Origin: Paenibacillus sophorae
Lineage (GTDB): Bacteria > Bacillota > Bacilli > Paenibacillales > Paenibacillaceae
Direction of reading: 5' to 3'
DNA: 64,000 nt
NCBI RefSeq assembly: GCF_018966525.1
Contig: NZ_CP076607.1
Coordinates: 4,526,001-4,590,000, forward strand
The notes below the pieces were generated by a model that saw only the letters and a program-made list of their open reading frames with translations, did not search any database and was not told the DNA's origin. Both the position numbers and the translations under genes were made by a program. Below, piece by piece: positions 53,498 through 61,844 of the stretch (positions are counted from its first letter, which is position 1; each line of letters begins with the position of its first letter).

Positions 53498-53535
53498 CAA
53501 GAGTGCAGTTCTGTTTCAGCAGATACCGCCTCTTG
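53498..53535 (-). ncRNA. pan-type RNA motif (conserved panB leader hairpin)
   Basis: On the minus strand the stem runs CAAGAG-GCGGT-(A)-TCTG, loop CTGAAA, CAGA-ACTGC-(A)-CTCTTG: 15 pairs interrupted only by two single bulged A residues. The pan RNA motif, described in presumed 5' leaders of panB operons in Bacillota, is a hairpin with two conserved bulged adenines, usually in one or two copies. The fit in structure and position is good. Only one clear copy was found. Its ligand is unknown. Confidence 0.72.
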
Positions 53536-53540
53536 CGAAC

Positions 53541-53569
53541 AGTATAACAAATCCGCTGGATAATTACAC
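53541..53569 (-). promoter_or_regulatory. Possible promoter of the panB leader
   Basis: TATACT is a good -10 box; 17 bp upstream GTGTAA is a poor -35 match. It would start transcription at about 53534, exactly at the first base of the pan-type hairpin, giving a leader of about 240 nt. Confidence 0.45.
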
Positions 53570-53596
53570 GATATAAATGTGACAAGGTATGGTATT

Positions 53597-54394
53597 TTAA
53601 ATCAGCGTGATCTCGCCGGAGCAGACACTCGTCACCGATCCGTTATCCGCGCGAAGCAGCAGACCGCCGTCTTCGCCGAGGCCTACGGCCGTCCCTTCTA
53701 GCCAGCCCTGGGGCGTCTTGAGCCCAATCCTTCTGCCAAGGGTAACCGACTGCTCCTCCCACAACCTTGCGATCGGTTTCAGGCCTTGATCCATGTACAG
53801 CTTATAGTGGTAATCCAGTTCCCTAAGCACCTCTGCGGCTAATTGCTCGCGGTCAACCGGCATGCCGCCCTCAATCAGCAGCGATGTCGCATTATTGCGA
53901 AGCTCAGCCGGATAATCTTCCTCCGACAAATTGGCGCTGATGCCAATCCCGGCGATAGCATACTGCAGACCTCCCGGTCCGACGTTCGATTCCAGCAAAA
54001 TGCCGCACAGCTTCCTGCCGCGGGCCAGAAGATCGTTCGGCCATTTGATGCCCGCTTCCACACCGGTTAACTTACGGATGGCGGAGCAGACCGCGACGCC
54101 TGCCAGAAGCGTCAACTGGGGCGTCGACTGCAACGGAATGGCCGGACGCAAAACAACGCTCATCCAGATCCCCTTGCCTTTTGGAGAATGCCATCTCCGG
54201 CCCCTTGTTCCCCGTCCGCCAGTCTGCTCCTCGGCCATGACGGCGGTCCCTTCGGGAACGCCCTTCTCCGCGAGCAGCTTGGCCTCCTCCTGGGTAGACA
54301 CCACCGTATCCAAACGACGCAGTCTTCCGGCCCAGTTCGTATCTCTAAGTACGTCCGCTCCGGCAGTTGCGGCCGTTATTTTATCATTGCTCAT
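53597..54394 (-). CDS. birA: Biotin--protein ligase (without DNA-binding domain)
   Basis: 265 residues. The catalytic core is complete: TVVSTQEEAKLLAEKG, the biotinyl-5'-AMP loop GRGTRGRRWHSPKGKGIWMS, IKWPNDLLARGRKLCGIL, and the C-terminal SH3-like domain (GLGEDGGLLLRADNG). The N-terminal helix-turn-helix of bifunctional BirA repressors is missing, so it cannot repress biotin genes by that route. The start overlaps the cca stop by 11 bp. Confidence 0.94.
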   Translation of the reverse strand: MSNDKITAATAGADVLRDTNWAGRLRRLDTVVSTQEEAKLLAEKGVPEGTAVMAEEQTGGRGTRGRRWHSPKGKGIWMSVVLRPAIPLQSTPQLTLLAGVAVCSAIRKLTGVEAGIKWPNDLLARGRKLCGILLESNVGPGGLQYAIAGIGISANLSEEDYPAELRNNATSLLIEGGMPVDREQLAAEVLRELDYHYKLYMDQGLKPIARLWEEQSVTLGRRIGLKTPQGWLEGTAVGLGEDGGLLLRADNGSVTSVCSGEITLI

Positions 54395-55664
54395 GGTGAT
54401 TCATCCTTTTCGCTTCGTTAATCAGAGCAGTCCTGTCATTAGGCAAGACGCCGGACGCAGCCGCCAACAGCAAAGCCTGAAGCAGCTCACCCAGCCAAGG
54501 CCCCGGACGGCGGTCCAGGGCGGACGCTAAATCCCCGCCCGTCACCGCCAGATCGGCCAGCCCGCGCACAGGCATCTCGTCCAGCCACCGCCGGGCGGAC
54601 GGAACAAGCCCGGCGCCCGGGCCGCCGCCCGGCATGGCGGCCAGCAGCGCCAGCCACCCTTCGGCGGCTTCCGCGCCGAAGGCCAACACGGCGGCGAGGA
54701 ACCGCCGCCGGAAGTCCGCGGGGCCATCTCCCGGCCCCGCCTCCGCCGCCGCTGCGGTCCACGCCTCGCGGACCCGCAGCACCTGGGCGACGCCGCGCCG
54801 CGTCGCCCCCGGGAACGTCCATGCCCGCATCAAGCCGTCGGCCGCATCGGCCGTCGCCCCCAGGGCATGGAGCAGCAGCGCCCACCGCAGGAGGGCGCTC
54901 CCCAGTTCCCCGATGCCGGTAAGACCTGTCGCCGCGGCCGCCAGGTCTTCTCCGGTCCAGGGGAACGGGGCCTTGCCGCGCGCGAGCAGCCCGCTGCGCG
55001 CCAGCATCGCAAGGCCCGTCAGCGGCCGGGGGCCTTCCACGATGCGCGTCAGCTCAGCATAGACGCGCTCCACGGCGATATGCGCCAGCCCGTCCCGGCG
55101 GCGCAGCAGACCGCGCCAGGTGTTCTTCGCGACGCCGAAGCCCAGAGTGGACGCGAAGCGGATGCAGCGGAGCATGCGGAGCGCGTCCTCGTCAAAGCGG
55201 TCTTCCGCCTTGCCTACGCAGCGGATCAGCCGGCGGCGCAGATCCTCCGCCCCTCCGAACGGATCGATCAATCTTCCGTCAAGACCGAGACAGATCGCAT
55301 TGATCGTAAAGTCCCGGCGGCGAAGATCCTCCTTGACCTCCATAACAAAAGTAACCGTCTCAGGTCGCCGGTGATCGGCATAGCCGCTCTCGGTTCGGTA
55401 TGTAGTCACTTCAAACGGTAAATCGTCCTCCAGCACTGTAACCGTTCCATGCTGCAGGCCTGTGGGCACGCATCTTGGAAAGAGCGACATGACCGACTCC
55501 GGCTTGGCTGAGGTGGTGATATCCATATCGTGAACGGGGCGCCCCAGCAGCTCGTCCCGGATACAGCCGCCTACCCAGTAGGCTTCATGCCCGGCATCGG
55601 TCAGGCGAATAATGATTCGCCCGGCAGCTTCGGCCATCAGAGGATCGGCCATTTTCCAATTCAT
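54384..55664 (-). CDS. cca: CCA tRNA nucleotidyltransferase
   Basis: 426 residues. The polymerase head is intact: AYWVGGCIRDELLGRPVHD, with the catalytic DMDIT, RRDFTINAICL, and DPFGGAEDLRRRLIRCVG. The RNA-binding half, from about residue 209 to 335, is unusually Ala/Gly/Arg-rich and coded by DNA near 77% GC with many inverted repeats. The extreme C-terminus returns to normal composition. It adds or repairs the tRNA 3' CCA end. Position between bshA and birA matches B. subtilis. Confidence 0.94.
   Translation of the reverse strand: MNWKMADPLMAEAAGRIIIRLTDAGHEAYWVGGCIRDELLGRPVHDMDITTSAKPESVMSLFPRCVPTGLQHGTVTVLEDDLPFEVTTYRTESGYADHRRPETVTFVMEVKEDLRRRDFTINAICLGLDGRLIDPFGGAEDLRRRLIRCVGKAEDRFDEDALRMLRCIRFASTLGFGVAKNTWRGLLRRRDGLAHIAVERVYAELTRIVEGPRPLTGLAMLARSGLLARGKAPFPWTGEDLAAAATGLTGIGELGSALLRWALLLHALGATADAADGLMRAWTFPGATRRGVAQVLRVREAWTAAAAEAGPGDGPADFRRRFLAAVLAFGAEAAEGWLALLAAMPGGGPGAGLVPSARRWLDEMPVRGLADLAVTGGDLASALDRRPGPWLGELLQALLLAAASGVLPNDRTALINEAKRMNHHEQ
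54658..55036. repeat. Chain of inverted repeats inside cca
   Basis: Read base by base, the pairs are 54658-54666/54674-54682 (9 bp); 54689-54696/54703-54710 (8); 54718-54725/54733-54740 (8); 54751-54760/54770-54780 (10 with a 1-nt bulge); 54785-54793/54800-54808 (9); 54877-54883/54893-54899 (7); 54921-54928/54942-54949 (8); 55011-55017/55030-55036 (7). The segment is highly GC-rich (46 of 60 in 54781-54840) and codes for the least conserved part of the enzyme. Confidence 0.82.
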
Positions 55665-55682
55665 AATGACACGGCTCCATTC

Positions 55683-56834
55683 TTATCGGACCGCTTTCGT
55701 CACCCTGCGGTCCAGTACACGGTAATAGATACTTTCGTATTGATCGGTAATGGCATCCTTACAGAAATCCTCTCTCGCACGCTCCAGGCATGCTTTGCGG
55801 AACCTCTGTGCAAGAGCCTCGTCCGACAGCAGCCGGACAGCGTACTCCGCCATGGTTGCCGTATCGCCGATCGGCCCCAGAAATCCGGTCTCGCCATGCA
55901 GCACCAATTCGGGTATTCCCCCCGCCTGCGATCCGACCGTCGGCACGCCGCAGGCCATCGCTTCCAGGGCTACAAGCCCGAAGCTCTCTTTCTCCGAAGG
56001 AAGCAGCAGCACATCCGCAAGCGAAATCACCTGGGCGATTTCATCCTGCTTGCCAAGAAACCGCACCTTGTCCTCTATTCCCATTTCCGCGATCTTAGCC
56101 TGAATCTTCGGAAGCTCAGGCCCCTCTCCGACAAGCAGAAGACGAGCCGGAACTTCCTTGGCGACTCTGGCAAAAATATCCACCACATCTCCAACACGCT
56201 TGACCGGCCTGAAATTGGAAATATGCATCAAAATTTTTTCATTTGGAGACGCAAAATCCCCTCTTAGATCAGAAACATCTCTCGGATAATATACCCGCTT
56301 GTCTACAAAATTGTAGGTCAGATCGATCTCGTCCGTAATATCAAGCACCCGGCGCGTCTCATTGATAAGATCCTGCGACACCGCCGTTACCGCGTCGCTT
56401 TCATTGATGCCAAGCCGGATCAGATCCTTCAGCGATTCGTCCTGGCCCAGCACCGTTATATCTGTCCCGTGAAGCGTCGTCACCACTTTGACATGCCCGC
56501 CCACCATTTGCTTGGCCAAAAAGGCGCAGACGGCATGCGGAACCGCATAGTGGACATGAAGCAGATCCAGCTTCTCCATCTTGGCTACCTGGGCCATCTT
56601 TGTCGCCAGGGCAAGATCATAGGGCGGATACCTGAACACGTAGTAGTCGTTAACTTCGACCTCGTGATAGAATATATTTTTCTGAAACGTCCCCAGACGG
56701 AACGGAACGCTGTGAGTAATAAAATGAACCTCATGGCCCTTTTCAGCCAGCAGCTTCCCCAGTTCAGTGGCCACTACGCCGGAACCGCCGAGAGACGGAT
56801 AACAGGTAATGCCTATTTTCAACAACCGGTCCAT
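55683..56834 (-). CDS. bshA: N-acetyl-alpha-D-glucosaminyl L-malate synthase
   Basis: 383 residues, GT4 glycosyltransferase. The N-terminal glycine-rich ITCYPSLGGSGVVATELG, LDLLHVHYAVPHAVCAFLA, TTLHGTDITVLG, the donor-site region ISNFRPVKRVGDVVDIF, and EKESFGLVALEAMACGVPTV with the GT4 E-x7-E pair are all present. It makes GlcNAc-malate, first step of bacillithiol synthesis. It is 76 bp after bshB1 in the same unit. Confidence 0.96.
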   Translation of the reverse strand: MDRLLKIGITCYPSLGGSGVVATELGKLLAEKGHEVHFITHSVPFRLGTFQKNIFYHEVEVNDYYVFRYPPYDLALATKMAQVAKMEKLDLLHVHYAVPHAVCAFLAKQMVGGHVKVVTTLHGTDITVLGQDESLKDLIRLGINESDAVTAVSQDLINETRRVLDITDEIDLTYNFVDKRVYYPRDVSDLRGDFASPNEKILMHISNFRPVKRVGDVVDIFARVAKEVPARLLLVGEGPELPKIQAKIAEMGIEDKVRFLGKQDEIAQVISLADVLLLPSEKESFGLVALEAMACGVPTVGSQAGGIPELVLHGETGFLGPIGDTATMAEYAVRLLSDEALAQRFRKACLERAREDFCKDAITDQYESIYYRVLDRRVTKAVR

Positions 56835-56909
56835 ATGTCCGTCTCCTTTATTTATTTGCTGATTGGTGCGTGTGCATCCGCTTGTGCGGACGCCCGCCTC
56901 GTTTCCATC

Positions 56910-57605
56910 TTATCCCTTGAATAAATCAACGGCATACGGAACTTTTGAAGCAAAGCCCTCGGCATAAGAAAATCCTCTGCGCTGTCCTACCAGCATATCT
57001 CTGGAACGGACCCGCTCGATATAGCCATCGTTCAGCGGTGTCGCCACGATATCTTCTCCCGGCAGCTTCTGAAATTGGGAAATATAGCAGGACAAGGCGG
57101 ATTCCTTGAGTCCGTATTTATCGGTTACATCAACTACAAGATCCGTACGCCCCAAATCGTTGATGAAGTAAAAGTAAAGCTGCGGCGCCTTCACCGCCTT
57201 CAGCGACGGCATATACCGGCGAAGCTTCGCATTAAAAACCGCCTCCTCCACGAGCCTGCTGCAGGCCACATGGTCGGGATGGCGGTCTTCCCAATAGGGA
57301 GCGAACACGATATCCGGCGAGCAGCGGCGGATCTCCGCCGTTACCGCCTCAAGCTGATCCCCCGTCAGGCGCAGTCCCCGGTCGGGCAGCCCCAAATTGG
57401 TGCGCGATGAAGCGCCGAGCACGCCTGCAGCCCGGGCGGCTTCCTCTTTGCGGCTCTCCACCGTACCGTTGGAAGACATTTCCGCTGCGGTCAGATCGCA
57501 AAGCCCGACCTTAAAGCCGGCCGCCGTTTGCTTGGCAATCGTTCCGGCCATACCGATCTCCGCATCGTCGGCGTGGGCGCCGAATACGAGAATATCGAGC
57601 TTCAT
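56910..57605 (-). CDS. bshB1: Bacillithiol biosynthesis deacetylase
   Basis: 231 residues of the LmbE/PIG-L family. Zinc-binding FGAHADDAEIGMAGTIAK is N-terminal, with the HPDH motif in WEDRHPDHVACSRLVEEAVF, and DLTAAEMSSNGTVESRKEEA. It deacetylates GlcNAc-malate to GlcN-malate. Its ATG overlaps the mgsA stop (ATGA) and bshA follows, so mgsA-bshB1-bshA are coupled. Confidence 0.96.
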   Translation of the reverse strand: MKLDILVFGAHADDAEIGMAGTIAKQTAAGFKVGLCDLTAAEMSSNGTVESRKEEAARAAGVLGASSRTNLGLPDRGLRLTGDQLEAVTAEIRRCSPDIVFAPYWEDRHPDHVACSRLVEEAVFNAKLRRYMPSLKAVKAPQLYFYFINDLGRTDLVVDVTDKYGLKESALSCYISQFQKLPGEDIVATPLNDGYIERVRSRDMLVGQRRGFSYAEGFASKVPYAVDLFKG

Positions 57606-58021
57606 TCTTCAATACCAGGCTTGTACTTATGCACCAGGTCCCGCCAGGCGAAATCGCCGCGGTCGATCGCCTTGACCAGAATTTCCGCAGTCGCGATATT
57701 GGTCGCCACCGGAATCCCGTACACGTCACATAACCGCAGCAGAGCCGAAATATCCGGTTCATGCGGCTGAGCCATCAGCGGATCGCGCAGAAAAATAATC
57801 AAATCCAGCTCGTCCTGCGCAACAAGAGCGCCGATCTGCTGGTCGCCCCCGAGAGGGCCCGACATGAAGCGGTGAATGTTTAAGCTGGTCGCTTCCATAA
57901 TACGCTGCCCGGTCGTGCCGGTCGAGTACATTTCATGCCCCTGAAACACATGCTCATAAGCGGTTACAAAATTAACCATTTCATCTTTCTTCCGGTCATG
58001 CGCAATAAATGCAATCTTCAT
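57602..58021 (-). CDS. mgsA: Methylglyoxal synthase
   Basis: 139 residues. AFIAHDRKKDEMVNFV is N-terminal, TGTTGQRIM carries the phosphate-binding residues, SGPLGGDQQIGALVAQDELD and the catalytic-Asp region IIFLRDPLMAQPHEPDI follow. It turns dihydroxyacetone phosphate into methylglyoxal. Its cotranscription with bacillithiol genes fits thiol-dependent detoxification of methylglyoxal. Start behind GGGGGAGAAACCG. Confidence 0.97.
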   Translation of the reverse strand: MKIAFIAHDRKKDEMVNFVTAYEHVFQGHEMYSTGTTGQRIMEATSLNIHRFMSGPLGGDQQIGALVAQDELDLIIFLRDPLMAQPHEPDISALLRLCDVYGIPVATNIATAEILVKAIDRGDFAWRDLVHKYKPGIEE

Positions 58022-58036
58022 CGGTTTCTCCCCCGT

Positions 58037-58837
58037 TTATTCGATAAAGTGATCAAACCCGTATATTATTCCGGTATATCCCATGACTTTTTCGATCCCC
58101 AGCTTGACCCCGGGCATATACCCCGCACGCTCATAGGAATCGTGGCGGATCTTCAGCGTCTGGCCGAAGCTGCCGAAGACAACCTCCTGCTGCGCAAATA
58201 CACCCGGGAGCCGCACGCTGTGGATCCGAAAACCGTTATAGTAGCCGCCACGAGCGCCTTCGATGGTTTCCTCCTCCTGCGGGTTGCCCTGCCGCAGTTC
58301 CTCGCGAGCCTCGGCAATCAACTCAGCCGTCTTGATGGCTGTGCCTGAGGGCGCATCCAGCTTCTGGTCTCCATGATACTCAATAATCTCCAAATTAGGA
58401 AAGTATTTTGCCGCCTGCGCCGCAAACTTCATCATCAGGATCGCTCCAATTGAGAAATTCGGGGCGATCAATCCGCCTATTCCCTGTTCCTGGCACTGCT
58501 TGTCCAATTCTTCAATCTGCTCGGGCGTAAAGCCGGTCGTACCGATAACCGGCCTCACACCATATTTGATCGCCGCAGCCGTGTTGGAATAAGCAGACTG
58601 CGGTATCGTAAAATCGACCAGCACATCCGCGCCGGCAGACAGCGCGGCTTCGAGATCCCTCGTTACCGATATTCCCGCTTCCGGGAGCCCAACCAGCAGG
58701 CCTGCATCGATATCATGCAGCGAATGGTCCACTGCGGCGGCAAGCGTCAGCTCTTCATCCTGCAGAACCAGCTTAACGACTTCCCTGCCCATCCGGCCGC
58801 CGGCTCCTGAAACTACGACTCTGATTTTATTTTTCAT
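58037..58837 (-). CDS. dapB: 4-hydroxy-tetrahydrodipicolinate reductase
   Basis: 266 residues. VVVSGAGGRMGREVVKLV is the dinucleotide fold, VLVDFTIPQSAYSN and IGTTGFTPEQIEEL follow, and the catalytic segment is EIIEYHGDQKLDAPSGTA with the conserved His and Lys. It supplies diaminopimelate and lysine. It lies 15 bp before mgsA, in the B. subtilis order. Confidence 0.97.
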   Translation of the reverse strand: MKNKIRVVVSGAGGRMGREVVKLVLQDEELTLAAAVDHSLHDIDAGLLVGLPEAGISVTRDLEAALSAGADVLVDFTIPQSAYSNTAAAIKYGVRPVIGTTGFTPEQIEELDKQCQEQGIGGLIAPNFSIGAILMMKFAAQAAKYFPNLEIIEYHGDQKLDAPSGTAIKTAELIAEAREELRQGNPQEEETIEGARGGYYNGFRIHSVRLPGVFAQQEVVFGSFGQTLKIRHDSYERAGYMPGVKLGIEKVMGYTGIIYGFDHFIE

Positions 58838-58870
58838 ATTAGATATGGCCCCCGCTTTCTTACATAATGA

Positions 58871-59392
58871 TTACTGCACGTACTTCTGCAGCGATATCTG
58901 AAGATCCTTCATCAATTCCTTCAAGCCTTCATCGTCCGGATGAAGCAAAATGACTTCTTTCATGGCCGCGATCGCCGCCAAAGGATCGTTCACTCTACTG
59001 TAGGCAATAGCCAGCCATACATAAGCATCCCCATAAAGCGGGTCAAGCTTCACAGCTTCCTTCAGCAATGTGACCGGCCGGTAGGGATTGCTCATGGAGC
59101 CGACAGCCTCCTCAAGCAACCGCTTGGCTACCTGTACATGCAGCATAGCTTGCAGGTGCTGCAAATGCAGACGGTAATCCGGCTTGGCGCCGTCTAACTT
59201 CACTGCGGCTCTGGCATGTTCGGCCGCCTTTTCCAGCTTCCCGCTGCGTGCGTAAGTGATTGAGCAGCGATATCTGACCTCCGGATCGTTCGGATTGGCC
59301 GCAATCGCAGCTTCGAAGCACACTATCGCTTCTTCGAAATCGCTTCGCAAAATACAGCGGTACGCTTCTTTAACATAATCACCGGGACTCAT
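58871..59392 (-). CDS. Small TPR-repeat protein
   Basis: 173 residues from MSPGDYVKEAYRC, behind GGGGGGTGG; a GTG nine bases further upstream overlaps that site. Three to four tetratricopeptide repeats are visible (DFEEAIVCFEAAIAANPND; YRCSITYARSGKLEKAAEHA; ALVKLD-type units; YVWLAIAYSRVNDPLAAIAA). No signal peptide. It is inserted between mazG and dapB relative to B. subtilis. Role unknown. Confidence 0.85.
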   Translation of the reverse strand: MSPGDYVKEAYRCILRSDFEEAIVCFEAAIAANPNDPEVRYRCSITYARSGKLEKAAEHARAAVKLDGAKPDYRLHLQHLQAMLHVQVAKRLLEEAVGSMSNPYRPVTLLKEAVKLDPLYGDAYVWLAIAYSRVNDPLAAIAAMKEVILLHPDDEGLKELMKDLQISLQKYVQ

Positions 59393-59435
59393 GCGTACCA
59401 CCCCCCGTCATATGTTTCATCATATGCGTCTGGGC

Positions 59436-59765
59436 CTAATCGGTGTTTTTTTTCGTCCAGCGGTCCGCGTCCCGGGTATTAAATTTATGCATGACCTTGT
59501 TCATGGCTTCCGTCAAATCGATGCCGAGCGAATTGGCAAAGCAGACGGTGATAAACAGAATATCGCCCAGTTCCAGTTCGATGGAATTTTCCGGCTCATC
59601 CGCCTTTTTGGGCTTCTCCCCGAAGGAATGATTGACTTCCCGCGCCAGCTCTCCCACTTCCTCGGACATGCGCGCAAGCATAGAAAGCGGACTGAAATAA
59701 CCCTCTTTGAACTGTGCTATATAAGCGTCCACTTCCCGCTGTATTTCGGCGAGACTTTTCTCCAT
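59436..59765 (-). CDS. MazG-type nucleotide pyrophosphohydrolase
   Basis: 109 residues. The catalytic metal-binding helices carry MLARMSEEVGELAREVNH (EExxE) and ELELGDILFITVCFANSLG (E-xx-D). This is the single-domain YpjD form, expected to hydrolyse dNTPs or damaged nucleotides. Same place as B. subtilis ypjD, upstream of dapB. Start behind GGAGCGCCTTCAGGAA. Confidence 0.9.
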   Translation of the reverse strand: MEKSLAEIQREVDAYIAQFKEGYFSPLSMLARMSEEVGELAREVNHSFGEKPKKADEPENSIELELGDILFITVCFANSLGIDLTEAMNKVMHKFNTRDADRWTKKNTD

Positions 59766-59939
59766 TTCCTGAAGGCGCTCCTTTCGGTCTGCCGCGTATT
59801 GCCTTTTCGTTTGCCCCTATGTTATCGTAAAGACGTTTTGAAGACAAATCTTTTTTGATTATCTCATCCCCTGATAATAGGTATACTTTCCCGTAAAGGA
59901 AGAAAAACTGCCGTAATAAACGGCATAACGGAGGAATCC

Positions 59940-60809
59940 ATGAACACTGTTAAACTGACTTCGATTATCAAGACGGTCGCTCCGATCATGCTGGGAACTG
60001 CCGTATACGCTTTCGGACTACTTTATTTCATTATTCCCAATCAGCTCATGGAAGGAGGAATTACCGGTATTACCATTCTGCTGAATTACGGCTTCGGTAT
60101 TCCGGTATTCCTTACCACCCTGCTGCTTAATCTTCCGCTGTTTCTGCTGGGCTGGAAAGAACTTGGCGCAAGGCAAATTGCTTATACCGGCGTCGGCATC
60201 GGCTCGCTGTCGTTCTTCCTGTGGCTCTTCGAGCGGATGATTTCCCTAGGATGGTTCGAACCCTTTCAGACGGAGCATGACTTTATTCTGGCCTCTCTTT
60301 ATGCGGGAGTAACCCTTGGCCTTGGATTAGGCATCGTCTTCCGTTTCGGCGGCACGACCGGCGGCGTCGACATTGTGGCCCGCATATGCGGCCGCCGTTT
60401 CGGCTGGAGCATGGGACAGGTCATCCTGGTAACTGATGTTGTTATTATCGGATTATCTCTTATCTACATTCCGAGAGAGAAAATTTTGTATACGCTAGTC
60501 GCTGTATTCATCGCTTCCCGGGTGATCGATTTTATCCAGGAAGGCGCGTACGCCGCCAAAGCGTTTACGATTATAAGCGACTTCGGACAGGAAATCGCCG
60601 ACCTGATTACTAATGAAATGGAGCGGGGCGTTACCCTCATCCCTTCAATCGGCGCTTATTCGAAACAGGCGAAGCATATGGTATATTGCATTGTTTCCCG
60701 GCAGGAAATCCGGCAATTAAGCCGGCTGGTCAAATCCGTTGATCCTCGGGCATTTGTCATTATTAGCGATGTGCACGACGTTCAGGGAGAGGGCTTCCGG
60801 GAAATCTGA
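59940..60809 (+). CDS. YitT-family membrane protein with DUF2179 domain
   Basis: 289 residues. Five or six membrane segments occupy about 10-180 (IMLGTAVYAFGLLYFIIPNQ; FLTTLLLNLPLFLLGW; ASLYAGVTLGLGLGIVFRFG; GQVILVTDVVIIGLSLIYI). The family motif GGTTGGVDIVAR is at about 140. A C-terminal DUF2179 ligand-type domain follows (YAAKAFTIISDFGQEIADLI; RGVTLIPSIGAYSKQ; DPRAFVIISDVHDVQGEGF). Function is unknown in this family. It corresponds in position to B. subtilis ypjC but is on the opposite strand to its neighbours. Confidence 0.92.
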   Translation: MNTVKLTSIIKTVAPIMLGTAVYAFGLLYFIIPNQLMEGGITGITILLNYGFGIPVFLTTLLLNLPLFLLGWKELGARQIAYTGVGIGSLSFFLWLFERMISLGWFEPFQTEHDFILASLYAGVTLGLGLGIVFRFGGTTGGVDIVARICGRRFGWSMGQVILVTDVVIIGLSLIYIPREKILYTLVAVFIASRVIDFIQEGAYAAKAFTIISDFGQEIADLITNEMERGVTLIPSIGAYSKQAKHMVYCIVSRQEIRQLSRLVKSVDPRAFVIISDVHDVQGEGFREI

Positions 60810-60838
60810 ATCATGCAACAGATCTGTTATAAAAAGGG

Positions 60839-60875
60839 GAAAGAGCAGCCATATGGCCGCTCTTTTATATTTTGC
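60839..60875 (+). terminator. Bidirectional terminator between the YitT-family gene and ypjB
   Basis: AAGAGC-A-GCCAT pairs with ATGGC-C-GCTCTT, followed by TTATATTTTGC on the plus strand; the minus strand ends CTTTCCCCTTTTTATAAC. Confidence 0.8.
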
Positions 60876-60895
60876 ATTCCTTTAGAAATCCATTT

Positions 60896-61786
60896 TCAGA
60901 AAAGCTGCCAGCGGCTTCTCTCGCCTCTATATTTCCTATAAGCGGTGTAGGCCAGCGCAGCCAGGATAAATCCCGCACCCAGCCATCCCGCCAGGCCGTA
61001 TTCCCGTGGTGCGAGCGGAAGTGACAGCGCCGGTTCATCCCTTTCCTTCCCGAACATTACTCTCGCGGCCTCCCTGCCTTGTGAGACGGCATTCATGAGC
61101 TCTTCCCGTCCCGGCGGCCGGCTTCCTGACACAAGCCCGGCGGCATAGGACAGCCAAGCATCGAACCGGTTCACTTCTTCCGGCTTCCGGGCAATAATAA
61201 TGGCGGGCCGGATCGTATCGTAACGCTCCTCAATATGGGAAACCGCCGTTTTCCAGCCTGTCAGATCGCTTCCGGCAGCGCTTTGTTCCATATCGTTCAA
61301 GTCCTCGCGGATCAGCTTGTAATATTGAAGCCACATCGGCTGACGGGGATGAGCCAAGCTGTTGGCGGCAAGACGCAGCCTAGCTGCAGCCGTCTCCCAA
61401 CGCTCCTGCTGCACGCTCACTCCCGCTACGGCCGCTTTCATATCGATAATCGCCCCCGAGAGCGCATTGACTCCTTCCACGGATGTGAGCCCATCGAATG
61501 AAGACAGCACGAACAGTCTGGAAATTGCATCCGTCGTTTCCCTGGCCTTATTGATGTTCCCTTCCGTTACGTAACCGTACAGCGTCTCCGCCTGCTGCTC
61601 CAGCTTCAAAGCATTCGCTTCGGCGGTAACCGGCGATTGCATTCTCACCTCCGGCGATTGAGCCTGGCCGGAATCCGCCCGGCCGACAGCGGCCTCGCTG
61701 TAACCCGACACGCTTGAAGCATCCCATCCAGCCGTCCAGACCAGTACGACCAGCGTAATGAATATCCAATTCCTCCCGTGCCGCAT
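60896..61786 (-). CDS. ypjB: YpjB-family sporulation membrane protein
   Basis: 296 residues. An N-terminal signal or membrane segment (WIFITLVVLVWTAGWDA) and a C-terminal helix (GLAGWLGAGFILAALAYTAY) flank a helical exterior domain (LKLEQQAETLYGYVTEGNIN; WETAAARLRLAANSLAHP; QPMWLQYYKLIREDLNDM). This fits YpjB, a sporulation-associated protein of unknown mechanism. The order qcr-ypjA-ypjB is as in B. subtilis. Confidence 0.85.
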   Translation of the reverse strand: MRHGRNWIFITLVVLVWTAGWDASSVSGYSEAAVGRADSGQAQSPEVRMQSPVTAEANALKLEQQAETLYGYVTEGNINKARETTDAISRLFVLSSFDGLTSVEGVNALSGAIIDMKAAVAGVSVQQERWETAAARLRLAANSLAHPRQPMWLQYYKLIREDLNDMEQSAAGSDLTGWKTAVSHIEERYDTIRPAIIIARKPEEVNRFDAWLSYAAGLVSGSRPPGREELMNAVSQGREAARVMFGKERDEPALSLPLAPREYGLAGWLGAGFILAALAYTAYRKYRGERSRWQLF

Positions 61787-61844
61787 GGGACATCCCTCCC
61801 TCCTGCCTTATGTGTATGCGCAGGGACAAGGATTAGAACGTTAT

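Noticed and set aside
53329..53550. Minus-strand 73-codon frame in the panB leader
   Set aside because: It overlaps the pan-type hairpin and the terminator and has no convincing start; the RNA interpretation explains the sequence better.
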